Shown piece by piece: positions 1 to 8,968 of a DNA stretch of 41,694 bases. Origin of the DNA: Stutzerimonas chloritidismutans AW-1 (lineage in GTDB: Bacteria; Pseudomonadota; Gammaproteobacteria; Pseudomonadales; Pseudomonadaceae); NCBI RefSeq assembly GCF_000495915.1, contig NZ_AOFQ01000034.1, forward strand, positions 1 to 41,694. Direction: 5' to 3'. Both the position numbers and the translations under genes were made by a program. Within the stretch, counting starts at the first letter, position 1, and each line of letters starts with the position of its first letter. Under the pieces are notes generated by a model. It saw nothing but the letters and a program-made list of their open reading frames with translations, was not told the DNA's origin and did no database searches.

Positions 1-1133
1 AGGGTCAGCCCCGCCACGACGGCGAGAATGGTGGCGAAGGCGACCGCGGAGATGAAGCCGAGGAACAGGTTGCCGCCCACCGCGCTGGCCAGGTGGATGG
101 CGACCATGTTGGTGCCGCCGACGATGGCGCCGGTCACGTCCTTGAAGTCCGGGTTGGTGCTGACCAGCAGGATCGCGCCGAAGCCGATGATGAAGGTCAG
201 GATGTAGAAGTAGCCGATGAAGCCGGTGGCGTAGAACACGCTCTTGCGCGCTTCCTTGGCGTCGGAGACGGTAAAGAAGCGCATCAGGATGTGCGGCAGG
301 CCAGCGGTGCCGAACATCAGCGCCAGGCCGAGGGAGATCGCCGAGATCGGATCGGAAACCAGGCCGCCCGGGCTCATGATCTGAGCGCCTTTCTCGTGGA
401 TCTTCACTGCTTCGGCGAACAGGCTGCCAAAGTCGAAACCGACACTCTTCATCACCATGATGGCCATGAAAGAGGCGCCGGACAGCAGCAGGACCGCCTT
501 GATGATCTGCACCCAGGTGGTGGCGAGCATGCCGCCGAACAGCACGTACATGACCATCAGCACACCGACCAGCACCACGGCTACGTAGTAGTCCAGACCG
601 AACAGCAGCTGGATCAGCTTGCCGGCGCCGACCATCTGCGCGATCAGGTAGAAGGCCACCACGATCAGCGAACCGAACGCGGAGAGCAGACGGATCTGCG
701 TCTGACCGAGGCGATAGGACGCCACGTCGGAGAAGGTGAACTTGCCCAGGTTGCGCAGGCGCTCGGCCATCAAGAAGAGGATGATCGGCCAGCCGACGAG
801 GAAGCCGATGGAGTAGATCAGGCCGTCGTAGCCGCTGGTGTAGACCAGCGCGGAAATGCCCAGGAAGGATGCCGCCGACATGAAGTCGCCGGCGATAGCC
901 AGGCCGTTCTGGAAGCCGGTGATGCTACCACCCGCGGTGTAGTAATCAGCCGTGGAGGTGTTGCGCTTGGCCGCCCACTTGGTGATGCCCATGGTGAAGA
1001 CGATGAACACCACGAACATGATGATGGCGGTGTAGTTGGTGGCCTGTTTCTGGACTTCGCCGGTAATCGCATCGGCGAGCAGCGCAGGCGAGACTGCCAG
1101 GAGGAAGGCAGCCATCAGGAAACGCAGGATCAT
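1..1133 (-). CDS. actP: Cation/acetate symporter ActP, 3' end outside window
   Basis: Sodium:solute symporter family (SSS) permease that imports acetate and other short monocarboxylates across the inner membrane. Only the N-terminal 377 codons are present; the gene runs off the left edge with no internal stop. The ATG at 1133 opens a signal-like hydrophobic stretch ([20 protein letters not shown]), followed by many membrane helices and SSS-type sequence such as [20 protein letters not shown] and [17 protein letters not shown]. The start codon shares one base with the TAA of yjcH (TAATG), so the two genes should be translationally coupled. No acs gene lies in the visible part of the operon. 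The large plus-strand open frame over this region is a GC-driven shadow. Identification is firm; the C-terminus cannot be assessed. Confidence 0.93.
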   Translation of the reverse strand, partial: MILRFLMAAFLLAVSPALLADAITGEVQKQATNYTAIIMFVVFIVFTMGITKWAAKRNTSTADYYTAGGSITGFQNGLAIAGDFMSAASFLGISALVYTSGYDGLIYSIGFLVGWPIILFLMAERLRNLGKFTFSDVASYRLGQTQIRLLSAFGSLIVVAFYLIAQMVGAGKLIQLLFGLDYYVAVVLVGVLMVMYVLFGGMLATTWVQIIKAVLLLSGASFMAIMVMKSVGFDFGSLFAEAVKIHEKGAQIMSPGGLVSDPISAISLGLALMFGTAGLPHILMRFFTVSDAKEARKSVFYATGFIGYFYILTFIIGFGAILLVSTNPDFKDVTGAIVGGTNMVAIHLASAVGGNLFLGFISAVAFATILAVVAGLT

Positions 1134-1447
1134 TATTTCTGTGCCTCGTTGAGGATTTCCTGGTTGATGCGATCGAACTCACCATTGGCACGCTGCACAT
1201 AGACACCGGTCAGGATGAACGCCATGAAGATCACCCCGACGCCAACCGGGATACCCCAGGTGGTCACGGTATTGGCGGACAGCGGAATGCCGAGGATCTT
1301 TGGCTCGAAGGCGATCAGCAGGATGAACGCCAGGTAGGCGCTGAGCATGACAGCCGATAGCAGCCAGGCAAAACGGCCGCGCTTGGCAACCAGTTCCTGG
1401 AAACGCGGATTGGCATAGATCTGCCGGTAAACATTTTCATTGTGCAT
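1133..1447 (-). CDS. yjcH: DUF485 inner-membrane protein YjcH
   Basis: Small 104-residue membrane protein of the DUF485 family, nearly always encoded directly before actP; its role in acetate uptake is accessory and not well defined. The protein begins with a polar segment ([20 protein letters not shown]), followed by two predicted membrane helices at about residues 26-48 and 64-84. It ends in a charged tail ([19 protein letters not shown]). A GGAGA element sits about 10 nt before the ATG. It is the first gene of the yjcH-actP operon and overlaps actP by one base. About 280 bp upstream, up to the divergent DUF2061 gene, contains no gene; I could not pick out a convincing promoter there. Length is normal for the family. 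Confidence 0.93.
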   Translation of the reverse strand: MHNENVYRQIYANPRFQELVAKRGRFAWLLSAVMLSAYLAFILLIAFEPKILGIPLSANTVTTWGIPVGVGVIFMAFILTGVYVQRANGEFDRINQEILNEAQK

Positions 1448-1729
1448 TGGAATCTGTCTCCACGGTCGCTACCCCCCGGTGGGAGCAGGGGCGGCTACTT
1501 TAGGCTTGGGTCGGATGAACACCACCCCGACTTTGGTCTGAATGCAGTTCACAAAAACACCCGTCGTAGAGCCGTTCAGCCGCGGAAAATGGGGCGCCGC
1601 AACAAATCCACATACAAATAGTGTGGCGCTATGTCGCACATGCGAAACGTTGATTTCAGACATTGCCCGGGCTCGACCAGACTCTCTCCATCGCGAGAAC
1701 GATTCTCGACTGCACAAGGAGACGGGGCC

Positions 1730-2107
1730 ATGCTGAAGACCGTGACGTTCACCCTGATGCACTTCTGCATCGCCTTTTCGGTGACCTATGCACTGACTGG
1801 CAGCATCGCCATTGACGGCCTGGTCGCCACCGTCGAACCGCTGTGCAACTCGGTGGGCTTCTACTTCCACGAGAAGCTCTGGCAGCGTTTCGAACGCAGC
1901 CGGCAAGCAAGATGCCCATCCCCAAACATGCCTGGCTGCACCATCACGCCTGACGCCGTCGTCATTTCTCATCCTGCGCAGGGATCGAATCCGCAACCGC
2001 GCTGCCATAGTGAAGTTGGCTTGCATTGTGCGGCCGATGCAGTTCTATTGGGACAGGTAGCGCGGGACCCCGTCGCTGCCTTGCCACAGGCCAGCCGGGC
2101 CTGTTAA
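1730..2107 (+). CDS. DUF2061 family membrane protein, probable 3' frameshift
   Basis: Starts at ATG 1730 with AAGGA 9 nt upstream. The first 60 residues (MLKTVTFTLMHFCIAFSVTY..., then EPLCNSVGFYFHEKLWQRFE) match the DUF2061 family of small two-helix inner-membrane proteins of unknown function. The reading frame then runs through an unrelated, Cys/Pro-rich tail to 2107 (125 aa in total). In the -1 frame, from about 1909, the DNA encodes KMPIPKHAWLHHHA and a TGA at 1951-1953, which is the type of His-rich ending I expect for this family (about 74 aa). One base therefore seems to be missing near 1900-1908, for example in the GG of cgccggcaag. Either a real mutation or an assembly error would explain it. 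The protein is predicted to remain membrane-inserted with a changed tail. Confidence 0.7.
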   Translation: MLKTVTFTLMHFCIAFSVTYALTGSIAIDGLVATVEPLCNSVGFYFHEKLWQRFERSRQARCPSPNMPGCTITPDAVVISHPAQGSNPQPRCHSEVGLHCAADAVLLGQVARDPVAALPQASRAC

Positions 2108-2119
2108 CGGAGAAGCACC

Positions 2120-3412
2120 ATGCAGCTGTTGTTGCGCCTGACCGCCCTGCTCGCCCTGGTCGTTGCGCCTGTCCACGCCGCCGATCTGACTGTCGAGGAG
2201 TACGGCTTCCCGCTGTCCAACCCCTTCGAAGCCACCATCGCCGGTACGCCCAACGAGCTACGCGCCGAAGTGCCGACCGATGATGATATCGACCAGGCCG
2301 ACTACAACCTGCGCCTGCGTCCCGAACGCGAGTTCACCCTGCCGGACAACTTCTGGCCGGTCAAAAAGCTGCGTTATCGGCTCGCTCGGCAAAGCGGCCC
2401 CGCGCCACTCATGTTCATCATTTCCGGTACCGGCGCGCGCTATTCGGCAGGCAAGACCGAAGCCCTGAAGCGTCTGTTCTACGGCGCCGGCTACCATGTG
2501 GTGCAGCTATCGTCACCGACCAGTTATGACTTCATGTCTGCCGCTTCGCGCTATGCAACGCCGGGTATCAGCAGCGACGACGCTAAGGACCTGTACCGGG
2601 TCATGCAGGCGGTTCGCGCGCAGCACCACAAGCTGCCCGTGACCGAATACCACCTCACCGGCTACAGCCTCGGCGCCCTGAATGCCGCGTTCGTCAGCCA
2701 GCTGGACGAAACCCGTCGCAGCTTCAACTTCAAGCGCGTGCTGCTGCTGAATCCGCCGGTCAACCTCTACACCTCGGTCAGCAACCTGGACAAGCTGGTG
2801 CAGACCCGCGTCGAAGGCATTAACGACCACACCACCTTCTACGAAGTGATTCTGGAAAAGCTCACGCGCTATTACCGTCAGAAGGGCTATATCGACCTCG
2901 ACGAGGCCGTTCTCTACGACTTCCAGCAATCGAACCTGAAGCTCAGCGACGAGCAGATGGCGATGCTCATCGGTTCGGTGTTCCGCTTCTCCGCCGCGGA
3001 TATCACCTTCACCTCCGACCTGATCAACCGTCGCGGCCTGATCACACCGCCCGAGTATCCGATCAACGAAGGCACCCGTCTGGAGCCGTTCTTCAAGCGC
3101 GCACTGCTGTGCAGCTTCGACTGCTACATCACCGAGCAGGTGATTCCGATGTGGCGCGCCCAGTACGACGGCGGCAGCCTGACCCAGCTGATCCAGCAGG
3201 TCAGCCTGTACGCACTGGAGGATTACCTGCGCCAGAGTCCGAAGATCGCCGTCATGCACAACGCCGACGACCTGATCCTCGGCGAGGGTGACCTCGGCTT
3301 CCTGCGTCGTACCTTCGGTGATCGCCTGACCCTTTATCCGCGAGGCGGCCACTGCGGCAACCTCAACTACCGCGTAAACACTCAACACATGCTGGAGTTC
3401 TTCCGTGGCTAA
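2120..3412 (+). CDS. Secreted alpha/beta-hydrolase fold protein, MlaA neighbour
   Basis: A 430-residue protein with a signal peptide (MQLLLRLTALLALVVAPVHA, cleavage after VHA). The fold is that of an alpha/beta hydrolase: an oxyanion-type loop IISGTGARYS near residue 95, a nucleophile elbow GYSLG with Ser183, an acid in HNADDLIL (Asp383/384) and a catalytic His411 in RGGHCGN. This suggests a periplasmic or outer-membrane-facing esterase/lipase. The 3' end overlaps the GTG start of the mlaA-like gene by 8 bp. An orthologous pair exists in P. aeruginosa as I recall, so the enzyme may act on lipids in the same envelope pathway; that is inference. Such proteins have sometimes been mislabelled as kinases; I see no kinase motif. 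Substrate unknown. Confidence 0.75.
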   Translation: MQLLLRLTALLALVVAPVHAADLTVEEYGFPLSNPFEATIAGTPNELRAEVPTDDDIDQADYNLRLRPEREFTLPDNFWPVKKLRYRLARQSGPAPLMFIISGTGARYSAGKTEALKRLFYGAGYHVVQLSSPTSYDFMSAASRYATPGISSDDAKDLYRVMQAVRAQHHKLPVTEYHLTGYSLGALNAAFVSQLDETRRSFNFKRVLLLNPPVNLYTSVSNLDKLVQTRVEGINDHTTFYEVILEKLTRYYRQKGYIDLDEAVLYDFQQSNLKLSDEQMAMLIGSVFRFSAADITFTSDLINRRGLITPPEYPINEGTRLEPFFKRALLCSFDCYITEQVIPMWRAQYDGGSLTQLIQQVSLYALEDYLRQSPKIAVMHNADDLILGEGDLGFLRRTFGDRLTLYPRGGHCGNLNYRVNTQHMLEFFRG

Positions 3413-4172
3413 AGGAATGCTGCTGCCGTTGCTTCTGGCGAGTGGTCTGGCCTTTGCCGACACGCCGAAGGTGGATGAGGATGGTTTCACCCATCCGCTG
3501 CGCAATCTGGAGTTCAATCCCGGTCTGGATCAGCGCGAGTTCGAGCGCGCCACCTTCCAGGCACTGGACGTCTACGATCCGTTCGAGTCGGTCAACCGGC
3601 GCATCTACCACTTCAACTATCGACTCGATCAGTGGGTGATGCTGCCGGTGGTGCGCGGCTATCGCTACGTCACGCCGCGGCCGGTGCGCACTGGCGTGAG
3701 CAATTTCTTCAGCAACCTCGGCGAAGTGCCGACGCTGTTCAACAGCCTGGCCCAACTCAAGGGCCAGCGCGCGGCGAACGCCACTGCACGTTTCCTGTTC
3801 AACAGCATCCTGGGTGTGGGCGGCCTCTGGGACCCGGCAACGCGCATGGGGCTGCCGCGTCAGAGCGAAGATTTCGGCCAGACCCTCGGTTATTGGGGCG
3901 TTCCCCAGGGGCCGTACCTGATTCTTCCGGCGCTGGGCCCGTCCAACCTGCGCGACACCACGGGCCGCGTGGCCGACTTCGCCGTCGAGCGGCAGGTGGA
4001 GTTTCTGCAGTATTCCGAAACCACCGGCGGCGAGTTGAGCCTGACGGCGCTGCGGGCCGTCAATGCGCGGCATGTCACCAGCTTCCGCTACGGTCAGCTC
4101 AATTCGCCGTTCGAATACGAGAAGGTGCGCTACGTCTACAGCCGGGCGCGGGATCTGCTGGTAGAGGAATAA
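3405..4172 (+). CDS. mlaA: MlaA/VacJ family outer-membrane phospholipid-transport protein
   Basis: MlaA removes surface-exposed phospholipids from the outer membrane and passes them to the periplasmic Mla carrier system. The 255-residue protein shows the family core: DVYDPFESVNRRIYHFNYRL near residues 50-69, VRTGVSNFFSNLGEVPTLFN, GVGGLWDPATRMGL, and GYWGVPQGPYLILPALGPSN. The N-terminus is a short signal sequence (LLPLLLASGLAFA), but no lipobox Cys is visible, unlike E. coli MlaA, so it may be processed by signal peptidase I rather than lipidated. The GTG at 3405 lies inside the upstream hydrolase gene (8 bp overlap); an ATG at 3417 is an alternative start. The remaining mla genes are not in this window. 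The family call is strong; function as MlaA proper or a paralogue is open. Confidence 0.85.
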   Translation: MAKGMLLPLLLASGLAFADTPKVDEDGFTHPLRNLEFNPGLDQREFERATFQALDVYDPFESVNRRIYHFNYRLDQWVMLPVVRGYRYVTPRPVRTGVSNFFSNLGEVPTLFNSLAQLKGQRAANATARFLFNSILGVGGLWDPATRMGLPRQSEDFGQTLGYWGVPQGPYLILPALGPSNLRDTTGRVADFAVERQVEFLQYSETTGGELSLTALRAVNARHVTSFRYGQLNSPFEYEKVRYVYSRARDLLVEE

Positions 4173-4266
4173 TCCGCTTTATCGATCTTTTGTAGCGATA
4201 TAACGCACCCATTGATCGAAGCCACCCACCTACTCTTGGCGAATTCAACCCGAGAGGCATTCGATC

Positions 4267-5109
4267 ATGTCCCAGCGTGAAATTCTTTCCATCACCAGCG
4301 GCCGCGCCACGTCCGATGGCGCCGGCGTCAGCCTGACCCGCGTCTTCGGCGGCGCTGCCCCGGAGCGCTTCGATCCGTTCCTGATGCTCGACGAGTTCGG
4401 TTCCAACGACCCTGACGAGTACATTGCCGGCTTCCCGCCCCACCCACATCGCGGCTTCGAAACCATCACCTACATGCTCGAAGGACGCATGCGCCACGAG
4501 GATCACATGGGCAATGTGGGGTTGCTGGAGAGCGGTGGCGTGCAGTGGATGACCGCAGCGCGCGGCGTCATCCATAGCGAGATGCCGCAGCAGCAGGAAG
4601 GCACCATGCGCGGCTTCCAGCTATGGTTGAACCTGCCCTCCCACGCCAAGCTCGGCGATCCGGACTATCGGGATTTCGCCCCGGCCGAAATACCGCAACT
4701 CGCCCTGCCGGGCGGCGTGCAGGCCAAGGTCATCGCCGGCGCGTTCAAGGCCGGCGATATCGAACAGCACGGGATCGTGCAGCGGCCCGATACCGAGCCT
4801 CTGCTGTTCGACCTGCAGCTTTCAGCCGAGAGTGCCGTCTCGCCGCAAGTACCGGATGGCCATCGGTTGCTGCTCTACGTCTATGAAGGGACGCTGCGGG
4901 TGGGTGAGCAGGCGGTGAGCAAAGGCCAGTTGGTTCAGATGTCCCAGGACGGCGAGCTCAATCTGTCCAGCGAACGTGGCGCCCGGCTGATGCTGCTGGC
5001 AGGCCGCCCACTCGGTGAGCCGATCGTGCAGTACGGGCCATTCGTGATGAACAGCCGCGAGGAGATCGAGCAGGCGCTGCGAGACTTCCGGGACGGTACG
5101 TTGGCCTGA
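4267..5109 (+). CDS. Pirin family bicupin protein
   Basis: A 280-residue cytoplasmic protein of the pirin family (two cupin barrels, iron-binding in characterised members; some have quercetin 2,3-dioxygenase activity, others act as regulators). The expected metal ligands are all present in the N-terminal cupin: His59 and His61 in FPPHPHRGFET, His103 and Glu105 in VIHSEMP. The C-terminal cupin (about residues 165-260) carries the usual LLLLYVYEG-like core and ends with a FVMNSREEIEQA segment typical of the family. The ATG is preceded by a GAGAGG-like element (cccgagaggcattcgatc). It stands alone between mlaA and the convergent lpxL, 51 bp away. The gap to lpxL holds a 14-bp perfect palindrome (5133-5146) of no known role. 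Substrate unknown. Confidence 0.88.
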   Translation: MSQREILSITSGRATSDGAGVSLTRVFGGAAPERFDPFLMLDEFGSNDPDEYIAGFPPHPHRGFETITYMLEGRMRHEDHMGNVGLLESGGVQWMTAARGVIHSEMPQQQEGTMRGFQLWLNLPSHAKLGDPDYRDFAPAEIPQLALPGGVQAKVIAGAFKAGDIEQHGIVQRPDTEPLLFDLQLSAESAVSPQVPDGHRLLLYVYEGTLRVGEQAVSKGQLVQMSQDGELNLSSERGARLMLLAGRPLGEPIVQYGPFVMNSREEIEQALRDFRDGTLA

Positions 5110-5160
5110 CCTGCACGATCTGCCCGGGAAGACGCCAGGCCTGGCGGAAATGGCAGTCCA

Positions 5161-6108
5161 CTAGACGGCCGAACGCGTCTTCCTCTTTTTATACAAGCTG
5201 GGCTCGCCTACCGGGCGGGTCTTGAAGCGGCGATGCGCCCAGAGGTACTGCTCGGGTACCGCACTGACCGCCTCTTCTATCCACTGGTTGATCCGCAAGC
5301 AGTCCGCCTCTTCACTTTCACCCGGGAAGTCCTGCAGCGGCGGATGGATCACCAGTCGATACCCCGAACCGTCCGCCAGGCGTTCCTGGGTGAAAGGTAC
5401 GACCCGCGCCCTGCCCAGCCGGGCGAACTTGGTGGTGGCGGTGACGGTCGCCGCCTGGACGCCAAACAGCGGTACGAACAGGCTCTGTTTGCGCCCATAG
5501 TCCTGGTCCGGCGCGTACCAAATGGCGCGCCCTGCGCGCAATACCTTGAGCATCGCCCGTACATCCTCACGCTCGATGGCACTCGCATCACGGTTGTGCC
5601 GTTCGCGCCCGCGACGCTGGACGAAGTCGAAAAGCGGATTCTTGTGCTCGCGATACATGCCATCGATGGTGTGCCGCTGGCCGAGCAGCGCGGCGCCGAT
5701 CTCCAGCGTAGTGAAATGCAGCGCCATCAGGATCACACCCTGCCCTGCAGCCTGAGCCTGCTGCAGATGCTCGAGCCCATCGATCCTGGCCAGGCGCTGC
5801 AGGCGTGCCTGCGGCCACCACCAGCTCATGGCCATCTCGAAGAAGGCAATGCCGTTGGAGGCAAAGTTCTCCCGCAACAGACGCTCGCGTTGCGCCTGAC
5901 TCAGTTCGGGGAAACACAGCTCCAGATTGCGCCGGGCGATGTAGCGACGCGAACCGGCGAAACGAAACATCAGTGCGCCAAGCCCGCGCCCCAGTTTCAA
6001 CAGAACCGAATATGGCAACTGGACCAGCAGCCACAGCACGCCCAGGCCCAGCCACAGCGGCCAGAAGCGCGGGTGCAGGAAGTACGCACGAAACTGAGGA
6101 CGATCCAT
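5161..6108 (-). CDS. lpxL: Lipid A biosynthesis acyltransferase, LpxL/HtrB family
   Basis: Inner-membrane acyltransferase that adds a secondary acyl chain from acyl-ACP to Kdo2-lipid IVA in lipopolysaccharide synthesis. I chose the ATG at 6108 (MDRPQFRAYFLHPRFWPLWL), giving 315 aa, the normal family length. The longer frame starts with a GTG at 6177 that lacks a Shine-Dalgarno site. One N-terminal membrane helix lies at about residues 16-36. The HX4(D/E) catalytic motif is His131-Glu136 (ALHFTTLE), followed by the conserved REHKNPLFD and APDQDYG segments and a basic C-terminus. In P. aeruginosa, as I recall, the same gene lies next to minC on the opposite strand. Which carbon chain and position it acylates cannot be told from sequence; pseudomonads carry several paralogues. 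Confidence 0.9.
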   Translation of the reverse strand: MDRPQFRAYFLHPRFWPLWLGLGVLWLLVQLPYSVLLKLGRGLGALMFRFAGSRRYIARRNLELCFPELSQAQRERLLRENFASNGIAFFEMAMSWWWPQARLQRLARIDGLEHLQQAQAAGQGVILMALHFTTLEIGAALLGQRHTIDGMYREHKNPLFDFVQRRGRERHNRDASAIEREDVRAMLKVLRAGRAIWYAPDQDYGRKQSLFVPLFGVQAATVTATTKFARLGRARVVPFTQERLADGSGYRLVIHPPLQDFPGESEEADCLRINQWIEEAVSAVPEQYLWAHRRFKTRPVGEPSLYKKRKTRSAV

Positions 6109-6266
6109 GAATAGCTCGACAACCGATGAAGCGACGCATTCTAGCGGCAAACGCCAGCGCTGACCGAGCCCAAGCACACCGGCGATCGCTTCACAGGCCG
6201 CTCGCGGGTTGCAGGCAGCGACGCGCCCCGCTATAAGTCCTCGCCATTTACCGTAGCAGACAGACC

Positions 6267-6992
6267 ATGAGCCAAGCCGACCTCACCGATCAGTCCCCAG
6301 CCTTCCAGCTCAAGGGCAGCATGCTCGCCATCACCGTGCTGGAACTCGCCAGCAACGACATCGAGCGTCTCGACGAGCAACTCGCGGCCAAGGTCGAGCA
6401 GGCGCCGGACTTCTTCAATAACACCCCGCTGGTCCTGGCCTTGGACAAGCTGCCGGAGGCGGCTCGCGAGATCGATATCGCTGCGCTGGTCAGCCTGTGC
6501 CGCAAGCATCGTCTGCGTACCCTGGCCCTGCGCGCCAGCGAACCATCCCACCTCGAGGCGGCCGCGGTGCTCGATCTGCCGGTGCTGCCGCCTTCCGGTG
6601 CTCGTGAGCGGCAGGTCGACCTGAGCTCGAAAACCCCGGCCAAACCAGCCGAGCCGGTCTATCGCCCGACCCGCGTCGTGACCACCCCCATCCGCGGCGG
6701 CCAGCAGGTCTACGCGCAAGGCGGCGACCTCATCGTTCTCGCTCCCGTGAGCCCCGGTGCGGAACTTCTCGCCGATGGCAACATCCATGTCTACGGTCCG
6801 CTTCGAGGTCGCGCCTTGGCGGGTATCAAAGGCGACACTTCGGCGCGGATCTTCTGTCAGCAACTCACCGCTGAAATGGTCTCCATCGCCGGCCAGTACA
6901 AGGTAGCCGAGGACCTGCGACGCGATCCTCTCTGGGCTGAAGCGGTACAGATCAGCCTCTCCGGCGACGTGTTGAACATCACCCGCCTTTAA
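6267..6992 (+). CDS. minC: Septum-site determining protein MinC
   Basis: FtsZ-assembly inhibitor that, recruited by MinD, blocks division away from midcell. The 241-residue protein has the two expected domains: an N-terminal FtsZ-inhibiting domain (about 1-105, ending in [16 protein letters not shown]), a short Pro-rich linker, and a C-terminal beta-helix dimerisation/MinD-binding domain (about 135-241) with the hallmark [20 protein letters not shown] and [19 protein letters not shown]. It is the first gene of minCDE, with 96 bp to the minD TTG. The start is ATG 6267 ([20 protein letters not shown]). The 158 bp upstream, shared with divergent lpxL, must carry its promoter; no clear sigma-70 boxes were identified. 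Length and motifs are ordinary. Confidence 0.97.
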   Translation: MSQADLTDQSPAFQLKGSMLAITVLELASNDIERLDEQLAAKVEQAPDFFNNTPLVLALDKLPEAAREIDIAALVSLCRKHRLRTLALRASEPSHLEAAAVLDLPVLPPSGARERQVDLSSKTPAKPAEPVYRPTRVVTTPIRGGQQVYAQGGDLIVLAPVSPGAELLADGNIHVYGPLRGRALAGIKGDTSARIFCQQLTAEMVSIAGQYKVAEDLRRDPLWAEAVQISLSGDVLNITRL

Positions 6993-7088
6993 CGGATACT
7001 GCCGCGAATTTTCAAGGACCAAACGGGCAATCCTGACGCTGAAATCGGCGAAAGGTCCCGATTTTTTAAATATTTAGGGTGAATCACC

Positions 7089-7904
7089 TTGGCCAAGATC
7101 ATCGTAGTCACTTCCGGCAAAGGTGGCGTTGGTAAAACCACCACCAGCGCCGCCATCGGTACCGGCCTCGCTCTGCGCGGCCACAAGACTGTCATCGTCG
7201 ACTTCGACGTCGGTCTGCGGAACCTCGACTTGATCATGGGCTGCGAACGCCGGGTGGTTTACGACTTCGTCAACGTCATCAATGGCGACGCAACCCTGAC
7301 CCAGGCCCTAATCAAGGACAAGCGTCTCGAGAACCTCTATGTGCTGGCCGCCAGCCAGACACGCGACAAGGACGCGCTGACCCAGGAAGGCGTTGGCAAG
7401 GTCATCGACGAGCTGGGCAAGAATTTCGAATACGTCATCTGCGACTCCCCGGCCGGTATCGAGAAGGGCGCGCACCTGGCGATGTACTTCGCCGACGAAG
7501 CCATCGTCGTCACCAATCCGGAAGTCTCTTCGGTTCGCGACTCCGACCGCATGCTCGGCCTGCTGGCGAGCAAGTCGCGTCGCGCCGAGAACGGCGAAGA
7601 ACCGATCCGGGAGCATCTGCTGCTGACCCGCTACAACCCCGAGCGTGTCACCAAGGGCGAAATGCTCGGCGTCGAAGACGTCGAGGAAATCCTGTCCATC
7701 CGCCTGCTGGGCGTGATCCCCGAGTCGCAGGCCGTACTCAAGGCTTCCAACCAGGGTATCCCGGTGATTCTCGACGACCAGAGCGACGCCGGCCAGGCGT
7801 ACAGCGACGCCGTGGATCGTCTGCTCGGCAAGGAAGTCGCGCACCGCTTCCTCGACGTCAAGAAGCCGGGCTTCCTGCAACGACTTTTCGGAGGCCGCGA
7901 ATGA
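7089..7904 (+). CDS. minD: Septum-site determining ATPase MinD
   Basis: Membrane-associated ParA/MinD-family ATPase that recruits MinC and oscillates with or is released by MinE. It has 271 residues. The deviant Walker A motif is GKGGVGKTT, with signature Lys11 and Lys16; further family blocks are [24 protein letters not shown] and [13 protein letters not shown]. The C-terminus is the amphipathic membrane-targeting helix ([10 protein letters not shown]). The only start compatible with the conserved N-terminus [12 protein letters not shown] is TTG at 7089, preceded by a modest agggtga at about 10 nt. A rare TTG start is also what I recall for P. aeruginosa minD and could keep MinD dosage low relative to MinE. 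The stop overlaps minE by 4 bp. Confidence 0.97.
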   Translation: MAKIIVVTSGKGGVGKTTTSAAIGTGLALRGHKTVIVDFDVGLRNLDLIMGCERRVVYDFVNVINGDATLTQALIKDKRLENLYVLAASQTRDKDALTQEGVGKVIDELGKNFEYVICDSPAGIEKGAHLAMYFADEAIVVTNPEVSSVRDSDRMLGLLASKSRRAENGEEPIREHLLLTRYNPERVTKGEMLGVEDVEEILSIRLLGVIPESQAVLKASNQGIPVILDDQSDAGQAYSDAVDRLLGKEVAHRFLDVKKPGFLQRLFGGRE

Positions 7905-8158
7905 ACCTTTTCGACTTCTTCCGTGAACGCAAGAAGAAGGAAACCCCAGCCGCGATCGCCAAGGAGCGTCTGCAGATCATCGTCGCCCACGAGCGTGGCC
8001 AGCGCACCGAGCCGGACTACCTGCCGGCCCTGCAGAAAGAGCTGGTCGAGGTGATCCGCAAGTACGTCAACATCGACAGCGATCAGGTCCAGGTTGCACT
8101 CGAGGACCAGGGCAGCTGCTCGATTCTCGAACTCAATATCACCCTGCCGGATCGCTGA
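7901..8158 (+). CDS. minE: Cell division topological specificity factor MinE
   Basis: MinE stimulates the MinD ATPase and restricts the MinC inhibitor to the poles. The 85-residue protein starts with the membrane-binding N-terminus ([20 protein letters not shown]), then the anti-MinCD helix ([14 protein letters not shown], around residues 20-33), and the C-terminal topological-specificity domain ([20 protein letters not shown]). Its ATG overlaps the minD stop by 4 bp (ATGA type), indicating translational coupling, and GGAGGC 7-8 nt upstream gives a strong ribosome binding site inside minD. It is the last gene of minCDE; a hairpin follows at 8178. Length is standard. Confidence 0.97.
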   Translation: MNLFDFFRERKKKETPAAIAKERLQIIVAHERGQRTEPDYLPALQKELVEVIRKYVNIDSDQVQVALEDQGSCSILELNITLPDR

Positions 8159-8177
8159 GCGAAACCGGCGTGCAGAA

Positions 8178-8207
8178 ACGGCGGCCCACGGGTCGCCGTC
8201 TTCGTTT
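8178..8207 (+). terminator. Probable terminator after minCDE
   Basis: A near-perfect inverted repeat, ACGGCGGCCC then GGGTCGCCGT (8178-8199, one G-U pair, tight central loop), is followed by cttcgttt. The stem is GC-rich and the tail only moderately T-rich, so termination is likely but perhaps incomplete. The rluA start codon lies 21 nt after the stem, so some read-through into rluA is possible. Confidence 0.6.
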
Positions 8208-8219
8208 GTGGAAAAGCGA

Positions 8220-8855
8220 ATGCCTCTAAGCGCTATCGAGATCGTCCATCAGGACGCCGCCCTGCTGGTCATCAACAAGCCGACCCTGCTGCTTTCCGTA
8301 CCGGGCCGCGCCGAAGACAACCGTGACTGCCTGGTGACTCGCCTGCAGGAAAACGGCTATCCCGAAGCGCGCATCGTGCATCGCCTGGACTGGGAAACCT
8401 CCGGACTAATCGTGCTCGCCCGCGATGCCGATACGCACCGCGAACTGTCCCGCCAGTTCCATGATCGTGAAACGGAGAAGGCCTATACCGCGCTGTGCTG
8501 GGGCCAGCCGGGGCAGGACAGCGGCAGCATCGACCTGCCGCTGCGCTACGATCCACCGACCAAACCGCGCCACGTTGTCGACCACGAGCAGGGCAAGCAC
8601 GCACTGACCTTCTGGCGCGTGCTTGAACGCTGCGGCGACTACAGCCGCGTCGAGCTGACCCCCATCACCGGCCGCTCCCACCAGCTGCGAGTCCATATGC
8701 TGTCGATCGGGCATCCGCTGCTCGGCGATCGCCTGTATGCCCACGAGCAAGCCCTGCAAGCCCATGAGCGCCTGTGTCTGCACGCCAGTATGCTCACCCT
8801 GACCCACCCGCAAACCGGCGAGCGCCTGCGCTTCGAGTGCCCCGCACCGTTCTGA
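8220..8855 (+). CDS. rluA: Dual-specificity 23S rRNA/tRNA pseudouridine synthase RluA
   Basis: Pseudouridine synthase of the RluA family; in E. coli it modifies U746 of 23S rRNA and U32 of several tRNAs. It has 211 residues from ATG 8220, the usual length for RluA, with no N-terminal S4 domain (which separates it from RluC/RluD). The catalytic motif is HRLDWETSGL with Asp57; the later family blocks are KAYTALCWG, TPITGRSHQLRVHM and GHPLLGDRLY. An in-frame extension to 8094 overlaps minE and is not credible. The ribosome binding site is weak (ggaaaagcga). It follows the minCDE terminator hairpin, as in P. aeruginosa as I recall. No oddities seen. Confidence 0.93.
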   Translation: MPLSAIEIVHQDAALLVINKPTLLLSVPGRAEDNRDCLVTRLQENGYPEARIVHRLDWETSGLIVLARDADTHRELSRQFHDRETEKAYTALCWGQPGQDSGSIDLPLRYDPPTKPRHVVDHEQGKHALTFWRVLERCGDYSRVELTPITGRSHQLRVHMLSIGHPLLGDRLYAHEQALQAHERLCLHASMLTLTHPQTGERLRFECPAPF

Positions 8856-8968
8856 TGACGACAAGCACGTGCCATCGCGCGCACTTACTAGATGCAGGCG
8901 GTGCCGGTGCGCTTATTACCAAGTGTCGAATGCTATAGACTTCGTGACCTTGCAGTCCGGAGTCCGAA

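Noticed and set aside
93..1202. Large plus-strand reading frame of 369 codons across actP
   Set aside because: The His/Asp/Gln-rich translation is typical of the opposite strand of a GC-rich gene, and the minus strand clearly encodes ActP.
2513..3517. Minus-strand frame of 334 codons
   Set aside because: Antisense to the alpha/beta-hydrolase gene, which has a signal peptide and catalytic triad; no RBS or family signal on the minus strand.
5133..5146. 14-bp perfect palindrome CGCCAGGCCTGGCG between pirin and lpxL as terminator
   Set aside because: A loopless palindrome without T-run cannot form an efficient intrinsic terminator; GC-rich chance symmetry is likely.
5233..6114. Plus-strand frame of 293 codons over lpxL
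   Set aside because: Mirror of the LpxL gene; His/Gln/Leu-rich and unlike any protein family.
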